Shown here piece by piece: positions 41,868-50,881 of a stretch of DNA of 64,000 bases. The notes below the pieces were generated by a model that saw only the letters and a list, made by a program, of their open reading frames with translations, did not search any database and was not told the origin of the DNA. The stretch's first letter is position 1, and the number at the start of each line of letters is the position of its first letter. Origin of the DNA: Streptomyces panaciradicis (GTDB lineage Bacteria; Actinomycetota; Actinomycetes; Streptomycetales; Streptomycetaceae); assembly GCF_023516615.1 (NCBI RefSeq), contig NZ_JAMGBF010000108.1, forward strand, positions 1-64,000, given 5' to 3'. A program made the position numbers and the translations under genes.

Positions 41868-42643
41868 CCTCCCCGCAGCGCATCCCCCGCTTCGCCTACG
41901 ACGGCACGGTGACGGCCGAACAGCGCGCCTTCTACGAGCAGTACGGCTTCGTCGTCTACCGCGGCATCTTCGACGCCGACGACGTCGACCTCATCAAACG
42001 CGACGCCCGCCGCCTGGAACGCGACACCCTCGCGGGCACGGTGCCCGCCGAGCACCGCGACCAGGTCATCAAACCGTCCTACGACGAGCACGGCCAGGCG
42101 ACCCTGCACCGGCTGCCCTACTTCACCCTGCACTGCGCCGACACCCGCGACCTGATCGAGCGACGCAACCTCGACGCCCTCGGCCCCGGCCTGCTGGGCG
42201 CGCCGACCTGGCGCTTCGAGGACGCCGTCGACGGCGCCGTATGGCAGATGAAACGCGGCAAGCGCAGCTCCTACAGTGCCCTGGACTGGCACCTGGACTT
42301 CCCCCACGACCTGCCGCTGACCCCCCTGGTGAACGTCGGCATCTACCTCGACGACGCCACCGTGCGCAACGGCTGCCTGGTCCTGGTGCCCGGCTCCCAC
42401 CGCTATCCGCCGCGCCGCCTGGAACCCCTGGGACTGCCGCTGGAGGCCAAGGCCGGCGACGTCATCTGCCACACCTACAACATCCTCCACCACTCCGGCC
42501 CCGTGCTGGACGACACCAGCCGGGCCACGCTGTACGTGTACTACTCCGCGGGGCAAAAGCCCACGGCGGGCACCGCATACAGCCACCGGGCGGGCGAGGA
42601 CTTCGCCAAGATGATCACCGGAGCGGAGGCCGGCACACCATGA
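41864..42643 (+). CDS. Phytanoyl-CoA-dioxygenase-family Fe(II)/2-oxoglutarate oxygenase
   Basis: A 259-residue non-haem iron oxygenase. The facial triad is visible: His143-x-Asp145 in D-W-H-L-D-F and the distal His210 in L-H-H-S-G-P. The PhyH segment G-C-L-V-L-V-P-G-S-H-R is typical. It would hydroxylate, desaturate or halogenate a substrate with 2-oxoglutarate and O2. It is locked between two SUMF1-like genes by four-base overlaps on both sides, so the three proteins are made in similar amounts and may act together. Confidence 0.88.
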   Translation: MTSPQRIPRFAYDGTVTAEQRAFYEQYGFVVYRGIFDADDVDLIKRDARRLERDTLAGTVPAEHRDQVIKPSYDEHGQATLHRLPYFTLHCADTRDLIERRNLDALGPGLLGAPTWRFEDAVDGAVWQMKRGKRSSYSALDWHLDFPHDLPLTPLVNVGIYLDDATVRNGCLVLVPGSHRYPPRRLEPLGLPLEAKAGDVICHTYNILHHSGPVLDDTSRATLYVYYSAGQKPTAGTAYSHRAGEDFAKMITGAEAGTP

Positions 42644-44010
42644 CCACCACCACCGAGCACGTTCCGACCGCCGTCCTGCACCTCGCCGCCTGGGCCCAGG
42701 GCCCGGCCGCCGAACGCGACGCCCTGCTCGAGGACTACCTCAGCACCCTGGAGCAGCTGGCCGACCCGCAGCTGCTCGCCGAGAGCCTCGCCGTCGGCCT
42801 GCTGCACGACACCCCCGAGATCCGCCGCCAGGCCCTGGCGGCCGCCGTCCGCCTCGCCCCGGACCTGGCGGCCGAGGCCGTCGGCTGGGCGCTGGCCGAC
42901 CCCGACGAGAGTGTCCGCGGCCCCGCCCTTGCGTCCCTGGCCGCAACGCCGGCCCTGCGCGCGGCCGGCGGCCCGTCCGCCCTGCACGCCCTGCTGGCCG
43001 TCCTGGGCCGCTCACCCGACCAGATCGCCGCGGGCGCCGGGAACTACATCACGGTGGCCGACGCCCAGGCCCTGGCCTCCGCCCGCACCCTGCTCGCCGA
43101 CCCCGAACTGGCCGAGGCGGTCCTTGCCGAGCTGCCCGTGCCGCTGTCGGCCGACCGGCTGCCCAGCCGGCTCTCCCTGCAGGGGATGCGGCACATCCCC
43201 GCCGGACGGCTGCGCCGCGGCACCCCGCCCGGCCAGGAACCCTCCTGGGGCGACCCGGGCGAGGCAGCCGTGCCGGAGGTCACCGTGGAGGGCTTCTACC
43301 TGGACACCAGCCCGGTCACCAACGACGCCTACGACGCCTTCGTCGCCGACGTCGGCGAACAGGGCCACCTGTGGTGCCATCCGGACGAGCCCAGGAACAC
43401 CGACCACACCCGCTCCACCGCCGACGACCCCCGCTGCGCCGGCGACCACCCGGCCACCGGGGTCAGCTGGTACGACGCCGTCGCCTACGCCGCCTGGTGC
43501 GGCAAGCGGCTGCCCACCGAGGACGAGTGGGAGCGGGCCGCCCGCGGCGACGAGCACCGACGCCACCCCTGGGGCCCGCAGTTCCGGCCCGAGGCGGTCC
43601 GCGGCCTGCACGCGCTGCTGGGCTGGGACGGCAATACCGGCCTGGACCGCGCGGCGTGGCTGCGCCGGCTCACCGATCTGTCCCTCGCCCATCTGCCCGC
43701 CCTGACCGGCCCGGTGAACCTGCCGGAAGGTGAATCCCCCTTCGGCGTCCGCGACCTGTGCGGCAACGTCTGGGAGTGGACCTCCACCCGGTTCCTGGAC
43801 GGCCTGCCGCTCCAGCCCCGCTTCGCCGCCATGGACCCGGGCGACCTGTGGGGGGAGTGGTCGGCCGAGGTCAGCGTCCGCGGCGGGGCGTGGAGTTCAC
43901 CGCCCGCACTGCTCACCGCCCTCAGCCGGGCGGGCAAGACACTGGTGACCAAGAGCCCGGAGATCGGGTTCCGCTGCGCGGTGAGCGAATCGGAGGAACC
44001 CGCTCGATGA
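42640..44010 (+). CDS. Second SUMF1/FGE-like protein
   Basis: A 456-residue paralogue of the 40458 product. A helical, HEAT-like N-terminal region (about 15-170; Leu/Ala-rich with repeated D-P-x-x and E-I-R-R segments) is followed by a SUMF1-like domain (about 183-456). That domain has F-Y-L-D-T-S-P-V-T-N-D-A-Y, K-R-L-P-T-E-D-E-W-E-R-A-A-R-G, G-N-V-W-E-W-T and S-V-R-G-G-A-W. It too lacks the paired cysteines of formylglycine-generating enzymes. ATGA overlaps tie it to the dioxygenase before it and the exporter after it. Confidence 0.78.
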   Translation: MTTTTEHVPTAVLHLAAWAQGPAAERDALLEDYLSTLEQLADPQLLAESLAVGLLHDTPEIRRQALAAAVRLAPDLAAEAVGWALADPDESVRGPALASLAATPALRAAGGPSALHALLAVLGRSPDQIAAGAGNYITVADAQALASARTLLADPELAEAVLAELPVPLSADRLPSRLSLQGMRHIPAGRLRRGTPPGQEPSWGDPGEAAVPEVTVEGFYLDTSPVTNDAYDAFVADVGEQGHLWCHPDEPRNTDHTRSTADDPRCAGDHPATGVSWYDAVAYAAWCGKRLPTEDEWERAARGDEHRRHPWGPQFRPEAVRGLHALLGWDGNTGLDRAAWLRRLTDLSLAHLPALTGPVNLPEGESPFGVRDLCGNVWEWTSTRFLDGLPLQPRFAAMDPGDLWGEWSAEVSVRGGAWSSPPALLTALSRAGKTLVTKSPEIGFRCAVSESEEPAR

Positions 44011-45287
44011 GCGACGTACGGCGCATGCGGCGGGTGCTGCCCGAGGGCTACACCCGCTGCCTGGCCAACCCCGACTTCCGCCGGCTGCAGCCCGGATTCC
44101 TCGTCTCCTTCCTCGGCGACGGCATGAGCTTCATCGGGGTGGCCTGGCTCGCCGTCGACCTGGCCGCACCGGCCCACCGCTCCCTGGTGGTGGGCCTCGC
44201 CGTCGCCGCCTACAGCCTGCCCGCCGCACTCGGCTCCCTGACCCTGGGACGCTGGCTCAGCGGCCGCAACGCCCGCAGCCTGATCCTGGTCAACGCCCTG
44301 CTGCGCGGCGCCCTGTTCGCCCTGATCCCCATCCTGTACTGGACCGGGCTGCTGACCGCCGCGACCTACATCGCGCTGCTCGCCCTGTCCTCGATCCTGC
44401 ACGCCTGGGGCATCGCCGGCCGGCAGACCTTCGTCGCCGAAACCCTCCCCGCCGAAGACCGGCTGGCCGGGCACGCCCTGGTGGGCAGCCAGGAGCAGTT
44501 GTCGTTCATCACCGGCCCCCCGCTGGCCGGTCTGGTGGCGGCCGCCCTCGGGCCGGCCGCGGTCCTGGCCGCCGATGCGCTCAGCTACGCCTACCTCGCC
44601 CTGGTCACGGCCCGGGTCCGCGGCCAGGGCACGCTCGAGCGGCGCCCTGCGGTGCCGCTGCGGCGCAGCGGACAGACCCTGGCCCGCCACCCGGAACTGA
44701 TGGGCCTGCTCGCGCTGTCGTTCGTCTTCTACCTGCTGTACGGGCCGATCGAGGTGGCCGTCCCCCTGGTCGTCGCCGAGCGGATGGGCTCGGACCCCAC
44801 CGTGCTCGGCTGGATCTGGGGCGCCTTCGGCGTCGGCGCGGTCATCGGCACCTGGATCACCGGAACGCTGCGGCGGCTGCCGCTGTGGCCGACCGTGCTG
44901 GCCATCGTGGCCGGCTGGGGACTGGCGATCCTGCCCTTCGCCCACTTCGGCACCCTCGCCGCGGGCATCGCCGGCTTCGGCCTGGGCGGCCTGATCTACG
45001 CCCCCTACGGGCCGGTCAGCATCACCCTGCTGCAACAAAAGGCGCCCTTGGAGGAGTTGGCCGCCCTCAGCGCGTTCCGCAGCGCGATCCTGGTGATCGC
45101 CACCCCGCTGGGCGCCGTCCTCGCCGGCCCCCTGATCGGCGCGCTCGGCGCGACGGGCACCATCCGCCTGTCCGGTCAGACCACGATCGGCCTCGCCGCC
45201 CTGGGCGCCGCCCTGATCCTGCTGCTGCGCCGGCGCCGCCACCGCCCGCAACGCCATGAACCGCTGGTGAGCACCGAACAGCGCTAG
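44007..45287 (+). CDS. MFS exporter
   Basis: A 426-residue major facilitator with about ten to twelve hydrophobic segments and a soluble N-terminal tail of about 25 residues. The pattern (F-L-V-S-F-L-G-D-G-M-S early, then G-R-W-L-S-G-R-N) is that of macrolide/enterobactin-type drug exporters. It is coupled by ATGA to the second SUMF1-like gene, so it probably exports what that operon makes or modifies. Confidence 0.87.
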   Translation: MSDVRRMRRVLPEGYTRCLANPDFRRLQPGFLVSFLGDGMSFIGVAWLAVDLAAPAHRSLVVGLAVAAYSLPAALGSLTLGRWLSGRNARSLILVNALLRGALFALIPILYWTGLLTAATYIALLALSSILHAWGIAGRQTFVAETLPAEDRLAGHALVGSQEQLSFITGPPLAGLVAAALGPAAVLAADALSYAYLALVTARVRGQGTLERRPAVPLRRSGQTLARHPELMGLLALSFVFYLLYGPIEVAVPLVVAERMGSDPTVLGWIWGAFGVGAVIGTWITGTLRRLPLWPTVLAIVAGWGLAILPFAHFGTLAAGIAGFGLGGLIYAPYGPVSITLLQQKAPLEELAALSAFRSAILVIATPLGAVLAGPLIGALGATGTIRLSGQTTIGLAALGAALILLLRRRRHRPQRHEPLVSTEQR

Positions 45288-45389
45288 ACCCCCGCCCCAG
45301 GTGCGGGTCCCGCCCGGCCGGCCAGGCGCCACGGGCGTCCCTTCGGCATGTCCGGCGCCGGGCACTGCCAGGCAGACCAAGGAGAGCGG

Positions 45390-45893
45390 ATGAAACTCGG
45401 ACAGCAAGACATGCGCGCCCGGTTCGAGCGGGAGCGGGCCGTCAGGCTGGCCACGGTCGACGACCGCGGGCGCGCCCATGTCGTGCCGGTCATCTTCGTC
45501 GTCGACGGAGACGTCTTCTACTCACCCACCGACAAGCCCAAGAGCGGCAACCCGCGGCCCAAGCGGCTGCGCAACCTCGACCGCGACCGGCGGGTGACGG
45601 TCCTGGCCGACCGCTACGACGAGAACTGGCTGGGGGCGTGGTGGGTGCGGCTGCGCGGCACCGCCCGGGTCATCGACGAAGGCGCCGAGCGCGAGCATGC
45701 GCTGGGCCTGCTGGACGGCAAGTACGAGCAGTTCGACGGCGCCCGCTACCTCAAGGACGGCGGACCCGTGGTGGCGGTCGACATCAAGGACTGGCTGGGC
45801 TGGGCCTACAGCGAGCAGTCCGCGGCGCCCGCCGGTCGGCGCCGCCCGTGGCGCGAGCGGTCGCGGCTGCGGCTGCGGTCCAGCCGTGCTTGA
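45390..45893 (+). CDS. PPOX-class (probable F420- or flavin-binding) split-barrel protein
   Basis: A 167-residue pyridoxamine-phosphate-oxidase-fold protein with R-L-A-T-V-D-D-R-G-R-A-H-V-V-P-V at the start and K-P-K-S-G-N-P-x-x-K-R-L-R-N-L near residue 50. Such actinobacterial proteins usually bind F420 and reduce ketones, enones or biliverdin-like molecules; FMN is an alternative. The Arg-rich C-terminal 25 residues are unusual. A reductive tailoring step is possible. ATG 45390 follows AAGGAGAGCGG. Confidence 0.75.
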   Translation: MKLGQQDMRARFERERAVRLATVDDRGRAHVVPVIFVVDGDVFYSPTDKPKSGNPRPKRLRNLDRDRRVTVLADRYDENWLGAWWVRLRGTARVIDEGAEREHALGLLDGKYEQFDGARYLKDGGPVVAVDIKDWLGWAYSEQSAAPAGRRRPWRERSRLRLRSSRA

Positions 45894-45960
45894 CCGGTGC
45901 TGAAGAGGGCTTTGCCAGGCTGCGACTGGCAAGGCATCGGCCGATTCTTAAGGGGCGAAT

Positions 45961-47712
45961 ATGGGAGCCATCGAGGTTCCGGTTCTGATCGTGGGCGGTG
46001 GCGGATGCGGTCTGTCGGCTTCCGTCTTCCTGTCCGACCAGGGCGTCGATCATCTGCTGGTGGAACGGCACCCGGACACATCGAGGGTTCCGAAGGCGCA
46101 CTACCTCAACCAGCGCACGATGGAGATCTACCGGCAGCACGGCGTCGCCGACGACGTGCTCGCCGAGGCGGCGCCGCTGGAGAAGTTCGGCAAGGTGCGC
46201 TGGCAGACCACGCTCGCCGGCGACGGGCCGCTGGAGCGGCGCCTGATCCACGAGATGGACGCCTTCGGCGGCGGCACACTGCGCGAGACCTACGCGGCGG
46301 CCGGACCGCTGCTGCCCGCCAAGCTGCCGCAGATGTGGCTGGAGCCGATCCTGCGCCGCCATGCCGAACAGCGCAATCCGGGGCGGATCCTGTTCCACCA
46401 CGAGCTGACCTCCTTTTCCGACGAGGGCGACCACGTCGTCGCCGAGATCCGCAACGTCGAGAGCGGTCAGACCACCACCGTCAGGGCGCAGTACCTGCTG
46501 GGCGCCGACGGCGGCCGCATGGTCGGATCCGAGGTCGGCATCCGTATGCAGGGCCCGCCCGGACTGGTCAACACCACCACCGTCTACTTCTCCGCCGACC
46601 TCTCCCAGTGGTGGGAGGAGGGCACCCTCATCACGCACTTCCTCAGCCCCGAGGACCCCGACCTGTCCTGCAACCTCATCGAGATGGGGCCGCGCTGGGG
46701 CAAGGAGTGCGAGCAGTGGGGCCTGCACTTCGCCCCCGGCCCGCCCGGACGCTGGGACAACGACAGCGTCGTGCCCCGCATCCGCGAGCTGCTGCGCATC
46801 CCCGACCTTGAGGTGACGGTGCACAAGGTGACGGACTGGATCGTGCACGCGCACCTCGCCGACCGCTACCGGGTCGGCCGTGTGCTGATCGCCGGCGACG
46901 CCGCGCACCGCCAGCCCCCGGCCGTCGGCCTGGGCCTGAACACCGGCATCCAGGACGCCCACAACCTCGCCTGGAAGCTGGCCGCGGTCCTGGCCGGCCG
47001 GGCCGGCGAGGACCTGGTCGACACCTACGAGGCCGAACGCCGGCCGGTGGGCCGGGAGAACGTCGACTGGGCGGTCTCCGCGGCCGTGCACCACCAGGCC
47101 GTCATCGACGCCGTCGGCGCCGGCCACAACATCCCCGCCGGCCGCCGCCGCCAGCGCCTGGAGTCCTACTTCGACCCCTCGCCGCTCGGCGACACCGTGC
47201 GGGCCCGCGCCCTGGAGATCTTCCACACCCACCGCGGGGGATGCCAGTCCCTGGACATGGAGGTCGGCTTCCACTACGAGGACGGCGCGCTCGTCGCGGA
47301 CGGCAGCCGGCCCCCGGCCCGCGTCCCCATGCGCAACGAGCACCGGCCCACCTCCCGGCCCGGGCACCGGCTGCCGCACGCCTGGATCACCGCCGGCGGC
47401 GACCGCCTGTCCACCCTGGACCTCACCGGCCGCACCGACTTCACCCTCATCACCGGCCCCCAGGGGACGGCCTGGCGTGAGGCGGCCGCACGCGTGGCGG
47501 AGAAGTTCAGCGTCGGCCTGCGCACCGTGAGCATCGGCGACGGCGGCACTCACGCCGACGTCGACGGCGGCTGGGCGGCCGTCCGCGAGATCAGCGACAG
47601 CGGCGCCCTGCTGGTCCGTCCCGACCAGCACGTCGCCTGGCGCAGCCCGGACGGCGCCGACGACCCCGAGCAGGTCCTGGCCCAGGTGTTCGCCGCGGTG
47701 CTGGAGCGCTGA
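45961..47712 (+). CDS. FAD-dependent phenol-type monooxygenase
   Basis: A 583-residue group A flavin hydroxylase of the longer type (2,4-dichlorophenol hydroxylase / RdmE-like). FAD motifs are V-G-G-G-G-C-G-L near residue 12, G-A-D-G-G-R-M and I-A-G-D-A-A-H-R-Q-P-P, and a thioredoxin-like C-terminal domain follows. It differs clearly from the five shorter flavin hydroxylases in the window, so it likely acts on a different ring or on a later intermediate. The gene is followed by a strong terminator. ATG 45961 is preceded by AAGGGGCGAAT. Confidence 0.87.
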   Translation: MGAIEVPVLIVGGGGCGLSASVFLSDQGVDHLLVERHPDTSRVPKAHYLNQRTMEIYRQHGVADDVLAEAAPLEKFGKVRWQTTLAGDGPLERRLIHEMDAFGGGTLRETYAAAGPLLPAKLPQMWLEPILRRHAEQRNPGRILFHHELTSFSDEGDHVVAEIRNVESGQTTTVRAQYLLGADGGRMVGSEVGIRMQGPPGLVNTTTVYFSADLSQWWEEGTLITHFLSPEDPDLSCNLIEMGPRWGKECEQWGLHFAPGPPGRWDNDSVVPRIRELLRIPDLEVTVHKVTDWIVHAHLADRYRVGRVLIAGDAAHRQPPAVGLGLNTGIQDAHNLAWKLAAVLAGRAGEDLVDTYEAERRPVGRENVDWAVSAAVHHQAVIDAVGAGHNIPAGRRRQRLESYFDPSPLGDTVRARALEIFHTHRGGCQSLDMEVGFHYEDGALVADGSRPPARVPMRNEHRPTSRPGHRLPHAWITAGGDRLSTLDLTGRTDFTLITGPQGTAWREAAARVAEKFSVGLRTVSIGDGGTHADVDGGWAAVREISDSGALLVRPDQHVAWRSPDGADDPEQVLAQVFAAVLER

Positions 47713-47727
47713 CCGGCGCGGCACACA

Positions 47728-47773
47728 ACACCGAAGGAGGCCGTGCCCGACCGGGCACGGCCTCCTTCGGTGT
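47728..47773. terminator. Bidirectional terminator
   Basis: A perfect 22-bp inverted repeat (ACACCGAAGGAGGCCGTGCCCG and its complement, 2-base gap) between the convergent flavin monooxygenase and HemY-like genes. Confidence 0.93.
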
Positions 47774-47784
47774 GCTGTGGGGGG

Positions 47785-49263
47785 TCAGGCTCCGACGGCC
47801 GTCGCCCGGGCGGCGGCGTCCTGCTTCACCCAGGCCAGCACCTGCTCGGTGGCCTGCCGCGCGGAGGCCATGCACACGCCCACGCCCACCCCGTCGTACA
47901 GGGCGCCGCACACGGCCAGGCCGGGCTGGGCGGCGACCGTCTCCCGGATCTGCCGCACCCGCTCGAAGTGGCCGACGGTGTACTGCGGCAGCGCGTCCTG
48001 CCAGCGGCTGACCCGGCTCGCCACCGCAGCGCCCCGCACCCCGGTGGCCTCGGCCAGTTCCGCACTCGCCAGCGCCACCAGGTCGGCGTCGTCGCGGCCC
48101 AGCAGGTCCTGCTCGCCGAACCGGCCCAGCGAGCAGCGCACGATCTCCACCTCGCCGGCCAGGTGCGGCCACTTCACGGTGGTGAAGGTGACCTCCTTGA
48201 CCGCCTTGCCCTCCGGCGCGGGCACCCGGTAGGCGGCGTACCCGCGGCCCTCAAGGCCGCCGGGGAAGGCCGCGCGGGGGTAGGCCAGGGTGACCATTGC
48301 GACGCTGGCGTAGGGGACTTCGGCGAAGGCGGAGACGGCCCGGCCGGCGCCGGGCACCTGGGCCAGCAGCCGGCCCGCGGGCCCGGCCGGAACGGCGATG
48401 ATCACGGCGTCCGCCGCGATGTGCTCCACCTCGGAGGCCGTGCCCACGCCGATCCGCCAGCCGTCGGCGCTGCGGGCCAGCTCGCGCACGGGGGCGTCGG
48501 TGCGCACCGAGGCGTCGGGCGCCGCCGCCAGCACCTCGCGCACCAGGACGGCGGGCAGCGAGCCGAAGCCGCCCTCCAGGGTGGCCACGCGCACGGGCGG
48601 CGGCTTGTGCCCCTCGGCGAGCACGGGGGTCAGCGAGCCGGCCGCGTCCGCCAGCGAGACGTGCGAGCGGGCCGCCTTCGCCAGCGGCGTCAGCGTGGCC
48701 TCGAACGACAGGTCCGTGGCCCGGCCGGCGAACACCCCGGCCAAGAACGGCTCGACCAGACGGTCCACGACCTCCTGGCCGAAGCGGCCGCCGACGTAGT
48801 CGGCGACCGAGACGTCGCCTTCCCGGTCGAAGGAGGGCAGCACCAGGTCCTGCCGGGCCCGCTCCACGCCCTCAGCCGAGACGACGCCGGAGCGGGCGAG
48901 GTCGTCCATGTCGCAGGGCACGCCCATGAACTGACGGTCCGGCTGCTGCCGGATGGCGCCCCTGCTCCAGATCGCCGACGCGGTCACCCCCGCGGACATG
49001 ATCTTCTCGCCGAGTCCGGCGTCCGCGATCAGCCCGGTGGTGCGGCGCCGGTTGGCGTACAGCGACTCGGCGCCCTCGTCGACGGCGACGCCCGCCACTT
49101 CGGAGACCGACAGTTTCCCGCCGAGCCGGGAGGACGCCTCCAGGACTGTCACCCGGACCGGCTCGTTGCGGAGCTGGAACGCCGCCGCCAGTCCCGCGAT
49201 GCCACCCCCGATGACGACCACATGGGGCTTTCCACTGACCTGATCCTGTTCGGTGCCAGCCAT
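47785..49263 (-). CDS. HemY/amine-oxidase-like FAD oxidoreductase
   Basis: A 492-residue flavoprotein of the protoporphyrinogen (coproporphyrinogen III) oxidase family. It has V-V-I-G-G-G-I-A-G-L-A-A-A near residue 16, then E-A-S-S-R-L-G-G-K, and ends with the C-G-A-L-Y-D-G-V-G-V FAD contact. The housekeeping enzyme oxidises haem precursors. Here it lies among tailoring genes, so it may be a second copy recruited for dehydrogenation or nitrogen oxidation, or simply a haem gene in the cluster; sequence alone does not decide. ATG 49263 follows AAGGATC. Confidence 0.75.
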   Translation of the reverse strand: MAGTEQDQVSGKPHVVVIGGGIAGLAAAFQLRNEPVRVTVLEASSRLGGKLSVSEVAGVAVDEGAESLYANRRRTTGLIADAGLGEKIMSAGVTASAIWSRGAIRQQPDRQFMGVPCDMDDLARSGVVSAEGVERARQDLVLPSFDREGDVSVADYVGGRFGQEVVDRLVEPFLAGVFAGRATDLSFEATLTPLAKAARSHVSLADAAGSLTPVLAEGHKPPPVRVATLEGGFGSLPAVLVREVLAAAPDASVRTDAPVRELARSADGWRIGVGTASEVEHIAADAVIIAVPAGPAGRLLAQVPGAGRAVSAFAEVPYASVAMVTLAYPRAAFPGGLEGRGYAAYRVPAPEGKAVKEVTFTTVKWPHLAGEVEIVRCSLGRFGEQDLLGRDDADLVALASAELAEATGVRGAAVASRVSRWQDALPQYTVGHFERVRQIRETVAAQPGLAVCGALYDGVGVGVCMASARQATEQVLAWVKQDAAARATAVGA

Positions 49264-49380
49264 TCCACCAGATCCTTCGCGGTTAGGGTCGAAAGAGGGG
49301 CCGTCTCGCGCCGCCGTCGGTGGCGTCAAGACAGGTCCTGGCAGTCTCGCCGGGGGGCCCAGCCCCCCGGTCGAGAGCGC

Positions 49381-50844
49381 CTAGAGGGTCCCGGGTGCGG
49401 TGCCGAACCAGCGCTCGAGGGCTTGGGTGAGGTCGTCGACGGTGCCGGGGCAGGTCCAGGCGACGTAGCCGTCGGGGCGGATCAGGACGGCGTCAAGGGC
49501 CGTGCCCGGCAGGCTCCAGGCGCCGGTGACCACCTCGACGCGGCCGCGGTATGCGCGGGCGACGTCGGCGGTGGCGTCGTCGGTGGTGAGCAGCAGGCCG
49601 CGTCCGGTGCGCAGCAGTTCGGCGACGCGGGTGCGGCGGGTGTCGGGGAGGGTGACGGTGGTGCCGGGGGGCATGCGCCGGCCCAGCAGGGGGTGTTCGC
49701 CCTTGGCCAGGTCGTAGCGCACCCCGAGGTTGCTCAGCATGCCCGCCGCGTACTCGGCGGCGTCCTGGTGCGCCAGCAGCTCGCCCACCACCTCGCGCAC
49801 CGGGTCCATGTCCTCACCCGTCAGGCGCAGTTCGATCGCCGCGCGGGCGTTGCGCGCCAACTGCTCGCCCACCGGGTGGCGTTCGCCGTGGTAGGTGTCC
49901 AACAGGCCCTCGCTCGCGTGGCCCTGGAGGGTGGCGGCCAGTTTCCAGCCGAGGTTGACCGCGTCCTGCACGCCCACGCTCAGGCCCTGCGCCATCGCCG
50001 GGGGCTGCACGTGCGCGGCGTCGCCGGCCAGGAACACCCGGCCGCGCCGGTAGTGGGCGGCGGCGCGGGAGGCGTCGGTGAAGCAGCTGATCCACCGGCA
50101 CCGGCCGTGGTGGATGGACTCGCCCGTCAGCCGCTGCCAGGCGTCGGCGAGGTCGGCGAAGGCGACCGCGCCCCGGTCGCGGGGCGGTACGGTGCCCGCC
50201 TCGTGGACGACGACCCGGGTGACGCCGTTCTCCAGGTCCATCGCCATCACCATGCTGCCGCCGGGCAGGTCCTCCCCGATGCGCCGCTTGCGGGTGGCGA
50301 TGCCGGTGACGTCGGCGGTCAGGAAGCCGCGCCGGCCGTCGGTGCCGGGGAAGGCGATCCCGGTCAGCCGGCGCACCGTGCTGCGCCCGCCGTCGCAGCC
50401 GACGAGGTAGGCGGCGCTCTCCTCGGCCGGGCCGTCGGGGCCGTCGACGCCGACCACGACCTTGTCGTCGTCCTGGCGCAGGCCGGTCACCTCGTATCCG
50501 CGCCGGACGGGCACGCCGAGTTCGCCCACCCATTGCTCCAGCATCCGCTCGGTGCGGAACTGGGAGATCCCGCGGTGCCCGTAGTGGTCCTCCTGCAGCA
50601 TGCCGAGGTCGATCGGCACCCCGCCGAAGTGGCTGTCGGCGGGCTCGGTGGCCCCCAGCCGCTCGAGCAGGCCGCGCTGGTCGAAGCATTCGGCGGTGCG
50701 CTTGGTGAAGCTCGCGCCGCGTGACTGGCGGGTGGGGGCGTCCAGCCGCTCCAGGACGACCACGTCGACGCCGCGCAGGGCGAGTTCACCGGCCGTCATC
50801 AGCCCGACCGGGCCGGCCCCGACGACGATTACATCCCAGGCCAT
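49381..50844 (-). CDS. FAD-dependent aromatic monooxygenase
   Basis: A 487-residue flavin hydroxylase with V-V-G-A-G-P-V-G-L, G-C-D-G-G-R-S and A-G-D-A-A-H. It is most similar to its upstream neighbour (50882): both have H-F-G-G-V-x-x-D-L-G-M-L and the same C-terminal R-P-D-G-Y-V-A-W-T. They look like a tandem duplication. It lies 37 bases after that gene in one operon, with a GAAGGAGGAG ribosome site. It is one of six flavin hydroxylases in the window and acts on an unknown ring position. Confidence 0.85.
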   Translation of the reverse strand: MAWDVIVVGAGPVGLMTAGELALRGVDVVVLERLDAPTRQSRGASFTKRTAECFDQRGLLERLGATEPADSHFGGVPIDLGMLQEDHYGHRGISQFRTERMLEQWVGELGVPVRRGYEVTGLRQDDDKVVVGVDGPDGPAEESAAYLVGCDGGRSTVRRLTGIAFPGTDGRRGFLTADVTGIATRKRRIGEDLPGGSMVMAMDLENGVTRVVVHEAGTVPPRDRGAVAFADLADAWQRLTGESIHHGRCRWISCFTDASRAAAHYRRGRVFLAGDAAHVQPPAMAQGLSVGVQDAVNLGWKLAATLQGHASEGLLDTYHGERHPVGEQLARNARAAIELRLTGEDMDPVREVVGELLAHQDAAEYAAGMLSNLGVRYDLAKGEHPLLGRRMPPGTTVTLPDTRRTRVAELLRTGRGLLLTTDDATADVARAYRGRVEVVTGAWSLPGTALDAVLIRPDGYVAWTCPGTVDDLTQALERWFGTAPGTL

Positions 50845-50881
50845 GTCTTCAACTCCTCCTTCGAAAGGGCGCCGTCGGCGT

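Noticed and set aside
40458..44010. True formylglycine-generating enzymes activating the sulfatase at 12748
   Set aside because: The copper-binding cysteines are missing, and the sulfatase is of the zinc metallo-beta-lactamase type, which needs no formylglycine.
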